The position numbers and the translations under genes are program-made. 64,000 nt of DNA, taken from NCBI RefSeq assembly GCF_025024155.1, contig NW_026251799.1, forward strand, positions 62,001 to 126,000. Direction: 5' to 3'. Position 1 is the stretch's first letter, and each line of letters opens with the position of its first letter. Source of the stretch: Gamsiella multidivaricata. Lineage: Eukaryota > Mortierellomycota > Mortierellomycetes > Mortierellales > Mortierellaceae. The notes under the pieces were generated by a model. The model did not search any database, was not told where the DNA came from, and was given only the letters and a program-made list of their open reading frames with translations. This document shows positions 1 through 7,182 of this stretch, in pieces.

Positions 1-1893
1 GAACGGAGAGGTATCTCTGGTGGACAGCGCAAGCGCGTGAACATTGGTATGGAGCTGGTCACGGATCCCAGTATTCTTTTCTTGGATGAGCCAACCTCAG
101 GTCTTGACTCGAGTACCAGTGGCGATGTCTGCAAGCTGCTCAAGTCGGTGGCTCGCCATAAGGGCCTGACCGTTGCGGCTGTCATTCATTCCCCCAGCCC
201 CATTGCCTTTGACCAGTTTGATGATCTCCTATTGCTCGGACAGAACGGTCGCGTTGTCTTTCACGGTCCTCGGACTGAAGCACCTGCTTACTTTACTGCT
301 ATCGGCTTCCCTGTGCCTTCGAACTCGAGTCCCTCTGATTTCTACATGGATGTCATCTCGAATAACGTCAAGTCCAAGATCACAAAGAAATTCAAGCCCT
401 TCTACCTGTCCAGATACTGGGAATCGTACTGCAGACGTGCCCAAAGCTTTTACGCTGACCCCGGCACTGAAGTCGAATACCGCTATCCTTCGCCGCATAC
501 ATCAAGGCCAGCATCACCGCACCTCAATCCAAGAGTCTCTGCTCTGTTGTCGTATCCGAACTTGAACCAGTCTGCCATCTCGATCCAGCAAGGCAGCCAT
601 GGTTTCCCAGAGTCGTTGGCGATGACTAATGTTAACAACATGTCCTCGCTGGCACTGCCATCTTCCGCAGTAAGCCCCACAGGGGTGATGTCCTCAGCTT
701 CATCTGCTACTTTGCATCCACCAACTCAGACTCATCAGAAGCGCCTCAGCCAGCATAAGTCTGTCACCATGTCGCGGGATTCGATCCACCAAAAGTCCGC
801 TGCCTCCTCACCCAGAGCATCTATGGCACTCAGCGACTTTACATCGATGTATTCGACTCCTCCACCACCGGAGCATCTGACCTATTGGGAGACCCTCCAG
901 AAATCAGCTCGTATCTTCTTGATCGAGTCGCGCATGTGGTGGAAGGGTGTCTTTGCCGAGACTGTCGAAACAGTGCAGGGAATCCTCCTGAGACGCAAGG
1001 ACCCCGTCCGTAACACTGCCAACCCGTTCATGATGTTCTGGTTCTGTCTGAACCGGGCCCGCCTGCAGATCTACAGGAACCAGCGCCAGTTCCTCTACGA
1101 CCAGCTGTTGCATCTCGGATGCGGTCTCTTTATTTCCGTGGCAGCCTCTCGTTTCGATTACTTGGGTCGACAGCCGGACATGATCTGCGCGATGACACCC
1201 TTTCAGCTCAAGGTCAACTGTCAGAACCCAACGGACCACTTGACAGAGGTTGGTGTCTTCATCGCACTAGGTGTCTGCTTTGCGGGTATCTCTGTTGGCT
1301 CCATGACCTTTGGCAATGAAAAGATTGTGTACTGGCGCGAGAAGTCCTCGGGCCTGCTCACGCTCCCATACTACTTGGCCAAGGTCATTGCGGACATTCC
1401 TAGGATCATCCTTGCAGGAATCATGTTCTCCATCTCGCTCGTCATCTTCTTCAACCAGCGCTCGAACTACTTTTACCTGCTCTTCATCATCATCATGCTC
1501 TACGCTGTTGCGTTCGCGATGGGTTACCTGCTGTCGGCGTTGGTACCCCAGAACCGGGTCTCGCTCGTCGGAACAGGATTTACATTGGCCTGGGCGATCG
1601 TGTTCTCGGGCGATGCGCCGGATCTTGCGGACGTCATGGCCTCGGCGTCTTCGGGCTATACGGCCACGAGATGGCTGTGGATCATTTCGGCCCCCAGATA
1701 TGCGATAGAGGCGATTTATCTGCGGGAGGTTCAGGCGCGTCCGTGGGAGGAGATCAGGACACAGCCTCTGTCTCATACGTACGAGCTTGGCCAGTTCTGG
1801 TGGTGCTTCCAGTCGATGGCAATAATTTTGTTGGGATGGCATGTATTGGCGTTCTTTAGCTTCAAGCTGAAGGATCGGTCCAAACAGAAGTAG
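1..1893 (+). CDS. ABCG-type ABC transporter, 3' part (5' end outside window)
   Basis: This is the C-terminal 630 residues of an ABCG (white/brown, PDR-like half) transporter, an ATP-driven exporter of lipids or small hydrophobic molecules. The frame is open from base 1, so the gene starts upstream. The first residues show the ABC signature (ISGGQRKR), then Walker B with D-loop (ILFLDEPTSGLDS) and an H-loop histidine (VIHSPSP). Walker A is missing because of the window edge. A Ser/Pro-rich linker (about residues 155-285) precedes the membrane domain. Membrane segments lie near residues 365-380, 415-440, 450-480, 485-515, 520-540 and 595-620. NBD before TMD is the ABCG order. No intron is seen. 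Substrate cannot be told from sequence. It ends TAG at 1891-1893. Confidence 0.93.
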   Translation, partial: ERRGISGGQRKRVNIGMELVTDPSILFLDEPTSGLDSSTSGDVCKLLKSVARHKGLTVAAVIHSPSPIAFDQFDDLLLLGQNGRVVFHGPRTEAPAYFTAIGFPVPSNSSPSDFYMDVISNNVKSKITKKFKPFYLSRYWESYCRRAQSFYADPGTEVEYRYPSPHTSRPASPHLNPRVSALLSYPNLNQSAISIQQGSHGFPESLAMTNVNNMSSLALPSSAVSPTGVMSSASSATLHPPTQTHQKRLSQHKSVTMSRDSIHQKSAASSPRASMALSDFTSMYSTPPPPEHLTYWETLQKSARIFLIESRMWWKGVFAETVETVQGILLRRKDPVRNTANPFMMFWFCLNRARLQIYRNQRQFLYDQLLHLGCGLFISVAASRFDYLGRQPDMICAMTPFQLKVNCQNPTDHLTEVGVFIALGVCFAGISVGSMTFGNEKIVYWREKSSGLLTLPYYLAKVIADIPRIILAGIMFSISLVIFFNQRSNYFYLLFIIIMLYAVAFAMGYLLSALVPQNRVSLVGTGFTLAWAIVFSGDAPDLADVMASASSGYTATRWLWIISAPRYAIEAIYLREVQARPWEEIRTQPLSHTYELGQFWWCFQSMAIILLGWHVLAFFSFKLKDRSKQK

Positions 1894-2204
1894 AGATGGC
1901 TGCTCGCGATGTATACGGTCGTCCCCTTCTTCAGACCTTTTTCTTTTTGTTTATACCAGTTCCTAATTTCTCTCCCATCAATCCTAACCTTTTTTCATGT
2001 CTTTAATGACCCTTTCCTTTCCCCTTACATACCACTACTCATTAATCTCGACCATAGACAACTGTAGACCACTCTTAATCTAATATCTAACCATAGACCA
2101 TCCTCCATAGATCCTAATCACCTTATAATGAACATAATTCTCATTCCCACAACAATCTTCTCAGTTTATTTCTGCACATTTCAACTGACGGAAATCAGCG
2201 ATCG
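1894..2204. other. Intergenic, between convergent genes
   Basis: AT- and pyrimidine-rich 3' flank shared by the ABCG gene (plus strand) and the acidic-protein gene (minus strand). No gene or structured element was seen. Confidence 0.6.
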
Positions 2205-2888
2205 TTATCTAGGCTGTACATGCCGCTTCGTATGGGTTCTAGCACTACGTCGCATTTCATTCTTGGTCGCGTAGAACTCCTCGATATCGTGACCCGGATC
2301 GTTCCCGAGATCAATTATATCCTGACGCGTCTGGCGATGTACTGCCTTGGACTGCTTCTTCTTCACCGTGGATTTGTCTACGGAGACCGTAGGTAGACTA
2401 TGCTCGATATCGAGCTCTGATGGCGGCCGGCGCTGTGGTGCCGACGCACGGCTGTTGTGTCCCTTGCGAGAAACACGCGATGGGAGACGAGTCGACGCAT
2501 GCGACAGGGCACGAGGAGATACATGCGATGCAACATGAGTGGACATTTGAGACGGGGCACCACCAGAAGAGGTTAGATTGAGGATGACACTCTGACGGCG
2601 GTCCTGATGGGAGGTGTCCTTGGACTCGTCGTCTTCGTCTTCGTCTTTGTCTTTATCCTTATCCTTGTCTTCGCCTTCATCTTTGGTTCCTAATACGGGC
2701 GGTGTCGGTTTTGAGAGGGCTTGTGTCCTGCAGTTGTTTTTTTTGTTTCCGACCACACGTACGTTCGCTTGGAATTGTCGCAATTTCTCGGCCTGAGTCA
2801 GGGACGACTTTGAGGATTTGGAAGCACTGGCAGCGACCTTTTCAATGCTAGGATAGACAAATGTACTGCATATGATGTCGAAATCCAT
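2205..2888 (-). CDS. Hypothetical acidic, low-complexity protein
   Basis: I do not recognise this protein. I chose the ATG at 2888 (MDFDIICSTF), giving 227 residues. An in-frame ATG at 3077 exists, but the extension would be a poly-proline stretch encoded by a long G tract plus Lys-rich sequence, so it is probably 5' UTR. Visible parts are a short, helix-prone N-terminus with SLTQAEKLRQFQ, an acidic KD/ED run near residues 85-105, a Ser/Arg-rich centre, and a basic C-terminus (MRRSARTHTKRH). The composition suggests a nuclear, charged, mostly disordered protein; that is inference. Single exon; it ends TAG/TGA-free up to 2205 in one frame. Confidence 0.5.
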   Translation of the reverse strand: MDFDIICSTFVYPSIEKVAASASKSSKSSLTQAEKLRQFQANVRVVGNKKNNCRTQALSKPTPPVLGTKDEGEDKDKDKDKDEDEDDESKDTSHQDRRQSVILNLTSSGGAPSQMSTHVASHVSPRALSHASTRLPSRVSRKGHNSRASAPQRRPPSELDIEHSLPTVSVDKSTVKKKQSKAVHRQTRQDIIDLGNDPGHDIEEFYATKNEMRRSARTHTKRHVQPR

Positions 2889-3999
2889 TATTTTTTTTTG
2901 TTCCTCTGTTGGTGTAAGAGAGTTCAGAGGCAAAGGGGGGGGGGGGGGGGGAGGGGTAACAAACGTTGGCGAGGGGTTTGTGTTCACCAGGGCAGGGGGA
3001 AAGAAAGTGTAGTCTTTTAAACATGGTGGAGTCCTTTCCAAAGCTGTGCCTTTTTTTTTTTGGATATGTGTCCGCAAAGAAGGAAAGTTCTTTGTGGAGA
3101 CAAAAGACTTCTTGAGGTCGGATTAAGGCACTATGAGGGTACCGTACGTGACAAAGGTTTCATTGCGTGGAGATGTGTGAGTTAAAAAAGAAACAACAAA
3201 TGCGCATGCACAGCACTTTTTGCCTTTTGTTTTACCTGCAAACAACGCGCGTCCTTGCCCCAATCACCGCTCTTTCACACCTTGGGTCAGTCAAGGTCAA
3301 AGGCATTTCTCTCTTTTCTCAACAGCAGGGATGAAGTTTAACAGAGCAGCTCAATCTCAGGCAATGCATTTAGGTGTGGTCTCCCTGCATAGTCCACATC
3401 ACTTTGCCATTTACTATGGTCGCGTTCTTTTTCACATTATCACATTAAAGCCGTTTTTTTTTTTTTTTTTTTTTTTTTTTTTGGATTGGATTGGATTGGA
3501 TTGGATTGGATTGGAACAAGAAGCAGAAAGGTCTTTATTGAGGTTGATTTTTTTTTTATTGAAGTTGGAAAGGGGATGTCAGCTGGGTCAGATAGACTTA
3601 GGAGGTCGTTCCGGATCTGAAGACCAGACCAAAAATGCCTGTACAGTCCAGATTCCAGGGGCCACATGCACAGCTCGCATTTTTAAAAAAAGTCGCGCCT
3701 GTCCATCCTGCGACCCTGGATTGCAGTGGGGTTTAGATGTCAGTGGAGATAGACTCGTATCGGGAGATTGGGCTGGGATTTAGGGAGCACCAAGTAGACG
3801 CCCTTTCTCCAACACTGAGGCACTGCACTTAGTCTGGATGGCGCACGACAGCACATGGCAGGTGTTGTGGGATGTGTCTGCACGCTGCATCCCTGATTCG
3901 AGTACCTGTCTGTAGAGCACCGTTGGTACTCCTTCTGGCTTTTAGCTCTATCGCGGCACCCTGAATGCGTTATGCCAGCAGGGCTTGTGCAGCCCGAGT
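2889..3999. other. Intergenic stretch with homopolymers
   Basis: No convincing gene. It holds a G tract (about 2934-2951) inside the likely 5' leader of the minus-strand gene, a poly-T tract fused to a pentanucleotide array (listed separately), and otherwise unremarkable sequence. Open frames here have no family features. Confidence 0.5.
3454..3515. repeat. Poly-T (29 nt) followed by seven TTGGA units
   Basis: T runs from 3454 to 3482 and is directly followed by a perfect array of TTGGA, seven units from 3481 to 3515. Read on the minus strand this is (TCCAA)n followed by poly-A, which resembles the A-rich tail and short tandem repeat at the 3' end of some retroposons. No retroposon body was recognised. 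Confidence 0.85.
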
Positions 4000-4220
4000 C
4001 TATTGGACCAAGAACAAACCCTTTCTAAGGTCTCTGTAGCACGAGTACTCGTAGTATGATGGTCCGGTCTGGAAGGCGACGAAGAACGCGTGAGAGTTCT
4101 TACAGCCCCATTCACGACATCTGGCCTGTGGTCCTTGTGTTTGCTTGTTGTCGGTTTTGAAATAGATGGGCTCGAACTTGTGGTCCATATTGTTGAGTAG
4201 CTCAAATGCGAAGTCGATGT
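4000..4220 (-). pseudogene. Isolated 3'-terminal exon of an unknown gene (72 codons)
   Basis: The minus strand has an open segment with natural-looking composition: IDFAFELLNN, then a Cys-containing stretch (ARCREWGCKN), then FFVAFQTGPSYYEY, ending LVQ-stop. It starts at an acceptor-like CTAACCAG (AG at 4221-4222), so it reads as the last exon of a gene. The upstream part would have to lie where the Crinkler pseudogene now begins (4402), and no matching exon is seen there. I infer a truncated remnant. A first exon far upstream cannot be excluded. Function unknown. Confidence 0.35.
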
Positions 4221-4401
4221 CTGGTTAGTTTGATCTTATAAGCTTCTTAGGTCAATTTATTGATTTGCGTTTATACCTTCGACTCGCTTCATCAACAAAC
4301 AAATTCGCGTTTTACTCCATGGTCACATTGTTCCATCTTACACCTCACCTCATGTTTTGCTCCGTCCAGACAACTCACATCTCACCATCCTCATTCCCTC
4401 C

Positions 4402-5962
4402 ATGGCCACCACACTCACCCTCTTCTGTCTCATCAGCGGCGAGCTGGCATCGAATGCGTTTCCAGTGAAGATACCCCATCGGCGAATTCAAAAAAGCAAT
4501 CAAGAGTGAAATGCCCGGCATGCTCGGGCACCTCGACGCCAACGACCTGGTGCTCTGGCGAGCCACAGTCCCCATTGGCGAGGATGCAGAAGATGAGCTT
4601 CCCGTCCTGCTCGACGCCCTGAAGGAAAAGAAGAGGCTGAGCAACCCAAGAACACAGCTTTCCAAGCTATTCCCCGGGAGCGCTGGCGACGATAGTACTG
4701 TACGTTCATCATTGTCGAGCGCCCCAAAGGTATGTCCTCCTCCTCTCCTCAGCTGGATGTTTAGCCAAGGGCCAGAACTGTGAGTTCTCTCTAAGAAGTA
4801 ATCCCTGTTCTGGCCCCGGTGGTCCGTGCGCGAGTCAAGCCAGGCACTAGACAACATGCTGGCCATTTTCGTTGTTTCGACTAGCTGCATCCACACAAAC
4901 CCCCGAATCGGAGACCAGGAACACCGAGACGACGACGATCAAGGACCTTTTAACGACCATCTATCTCGAATATCCAGACAGAGAAGACGGTGACGCTGTA
5001 TTGGCAGTCATCCATGCTCGTGGAACTCCTCAACATGAGAGCGGAGGGACGGAGCACCCCATCAATGACATACAGTTTCGAGACATCTTAAAGCAATATC
5101 GAAAGACGGGCACTGGAACATTAACAGTGGCGCTGGAGACACCGACCAAGAAGTACACGGACTTCACGCTTGCAGAGGTCAACAGCCTATATGAGATAAC
5201 GAACTTGGAAAAGCCAGATGTTCCCGACCTACCACAATTCCATGGGATCTCCACTGAGCCACTCGACTCAGCTCTGCACCAGGAGTCCTTGCGAAGGCTG
5301 CTCGATGAGTTAGACTCACGAATTCAGCGATGCCGATACCTTCAGCCAATGAGGCGACAGCCTCCATCTATGTATGCTCATTTCTCTTGTAGGCTGTTTT
5401 AATCTTTGATGGGAAACTGAAACTTGTGCTCAAGAGAGCGCTTCGAGGCAGACGTGGCCATGGGAAGATTGACTACTCCATCGAATCCAGTTCCGTTAGG
5501 GACATGCCATACACGCTAGGCGTTACAGAGGTGAAGAAAGAAGACATCCGAAAGGGCGTGGCGCAGAATTTGGTGCAACTAGAGTTGTCGCTGACCATTC
5601 GAAAACGCAAGCGGTGTGGTGATGAGGAGGAGGACAGATGTATCCCTTTGAAGGCATACGGGATTGTCACGGATGCCAGAGACTGGTATTTCTTGGAATG
5701 TTGCATAAGCCAGTCCGATGATAAGTCTTCTACCGACTCTCGCTGCCCAAGATTCAGGATATCGAAATTGGATGATGTGGTCAACTACCAGAAGAGCACA
5801 TGGAAGGAGGATGCCGCCGCGGTGTTGGGTCGAATTGTATGGCTGATGAGGAAAATGGTGGACGAGATCCCAAAGCGCGAGCTCAGACTAAGAGGCAAAA
5901 AATACTCGAATCCACGACCAAGGTCTAGTGCACCGAGTGTACATGATCTGTCAAAAACATAG
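4402..5962 (+). pseudogene. Crinkler (CRN) family gene, disrupted; PD-(D/E)XK-like nuclease C-terminus
   Basis: The conceptual product has the CRN N-terminal ubiquitin-like header (LTLFCLISGELASNAFPVKI, then IGEFKKAIK, LVLWRATVPI and FIIVERPK) and a C-terminal effector domain. The domain shows GRRGHGKIDY followed by VTEVKKED, fitting the D...ExK core of restriction-endonuclease-fold CRNs (Asp codon 5471-5473, Glu 5528-5530, Lys 5534-5536). One intron, 4730-4884 (GTATGT...CTAG), joins in phase. The gene is broken: a frame change near 4465 with a few residues apparently lost; a change back near 4700; another at about 5325; and an in-frame TAG at 5390-5392. After that the frame is open to the TAG at 5960-5962. 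CRNs are secreted or intracellular effectors in oomycetes and common in Mortierella-type fungi. Alternative: some shifts may be assembly errors, but four independent lesions favour a pseudogene. Confidence 0.85.
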
Positions 5963-6054
5963 CCATATTTTGTACAATTCGTAGCTTTTTTTATCCTTGC
6001 TTTTCGCTGCAGAGAGGTTGTGTTGTGAGTAAAAAACAATGCACAAAGTCTGGT

Positions 6055-6408
6055 AGAATCTGGTGCAACTAGAGTCGTCGTTGACCATTCGAAAACGCAA
6101 GCGCTGTGACGACGACGATGGGGAGTCGGAAGAGGACAAGTCTATCCCCATGCGGGCGTATGGAATTGTCACGGACGCGGTCAACTGGTACTTCCTGGAG
6201 TGTAGTATAGACCAGTCCCAGGAAGCATCATCTGCGGACCCCATGCATCCACGATTCAGGATATCGAAGCTGGACGACATAGTCAATTATCGTAAGAGCA
6301 CATGGAGAGACGATGCCACAGCCGTGTTGAGCCAGATCGATGGCTGATGAGGAAAATGCCCTCCGAGATACCCAGGCGCGAGCTCAGACACAAGAGGCAG
6401 AAGAGAAG
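6055..6408 (+). pseudogene. Second, partial copy of the Crinkler C-terminus
   Basis: This segment repeats the 3' part of the upstream CRN pseudogene (5565-5915) about 490 bp downstream in the same orientation. It begins at NLVQLE and runs through LTIRKRKR, AYGIVTDA, WYFLECSI, RFRISKLDD and a STWRDDATAVL stretch. It lacks the putative catalytic Asp and ExK, which lie upstream of the repeated part. A 2-base deletion near 6340 gives a stop (SQIDG-stop), while the shifted frame continues the homology (WLMRKM...). Divergence between copies is substantial, so this is an old duplication or the remains of a neighbouring paralog. Confidence 0.8.
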
Positions 6409-6447
6409 CAGAGGCGGAGACGGTATGCGGGCCGTGCACCTGTACTT

Positions 6448-6602
6448 GAGTCTATGAGCAAGATGCAGCGTACCTAGACCAATGTAGCCGTTGGCGTCTT
6501 GAATATATGCCATCCCCCTCTCCGCAGCAAAAAATGTCCTCGACCACATGTGTGCGAGTCTATGAGCAAGATACAGTGTACCTTCCTAGACCAATGTAGC
6601 CG
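6448..6602. repeat. Short direct repeat, about 43-47 bp, spaced 108 bp
   Basis: A unit starting GAGTCTATGAGCAAGAT and ending CCAATGTAGCCG occurs at 6448-6490 and again at 6556-6602, with a 4-base insertion in the second copy. It lies between the CRN fragment and the DUF3627-like fragment, and the second copy ends at the first codons of the latter. Confidence 0.75.
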
Positions 6603-7030
6603 TGACCGAGCTTGAGCTCAAGACTACCAAGGTAGCCCTGGCCAACAGCGAGCAAGCACGCCGGGAGGCGAACCGCGACCATGTCATCGCTCGCCCACCT
6701 AACCAGCAGGAGGTCTTCGTTGTTCTGAAGTTCGGGAACCCTCAGCCACTTCCTATCGGCGGATACCGCCTTTTCACGTTGCAGAAGAAGATCGCGGATC
6801 GAAAGCTGGACAATTTCATTGCCGACAACCCAGAGCTTGATGCTGTGGAGGTGGAGGAGTTGCTATTTTATCGCTCACCAAGGGGCCATTCTGTCTACCA
6901 GCAGATGAAGGATGACAAGGACGCGCCCATCAAGTTCAGCCGCCGGAACTTCATCCTCAAGGATAACAGGGCCGGGGAGGAGATGATCGAGTATATCACC
7001 CGGGTCTTCACCACCCACACGCGAGAGTAG
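6590..7030 (+). pseudogene. Start-less fragment resembling DUF3627 (C-terminus of MSV199/KilA-N-type proteins)
   Basis: An open frame follows a TAG at 6587-6589 and has no ATG before the conserved part, so the 5' end appears lost. It reads as a short coiled coil (TELELKTTKVALANSEQARR), then FVVLKFGN, GGYRLFTLQKKIADRKL, VEVEELLFYRSPRGHSVYQQ, and a final FILKDNRAGEEMIEYI. Coiled coil followed by this domain, with a QKK...RKL block and an ending like 'EEMIEYI', is how I recall DUF3627, usually found behind MSV199/KilA-N modules in large DNA viruses and some fungal genomes. That match is from memory and moderate. A GTG or upstream-spliced start cannot be excluded. Confidence 0.4.
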
Positions 7031-7092
7031 CAGAAAAGCAGCAAGGCAGTGCCCGATTCAATAAAAAAAAAAAAGCAGAGAGTTATGCGGAT

Positions 7093-7182
7093 TTCACCGC
7101 TCACCGGTGAAATTCAGTGAAAATCGATGAACTAAAATACACGAGACCGATTCTTTGTTTAACGGTGAATATTTTTTCACCG
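7093..7182. repeat. Pair of TTCACCG/CGGTGAA hairpins
   Basis: TTCACCG (7093-7099) pairs with CGGTGAA (7105-7111), and CGGTGAA (7163-7169) pairs with TTCACCG (7176-7182). The two small inverted repeats flank about 50 bp and themselves face each other, as in terminal parts of a short inverted-repeat element. No target-site duplication was identified. Confidence 0.5.

Noticed and set aside
1267..1842. 191-codon minus-strand frame
   Set aside because: Antisense shadow of the ABCG transporter, with Arg/Asp-rich text typical of shadows.
5372..5392. Possible very short intron GTATGC...TAG removing the stop in the CRN gene
   Set aside because: Only 21 nt long, below any plausible spliceosomal intron; the frame reads through as homologous sequence with a single TAG, so a nonsense mutation is simpler.
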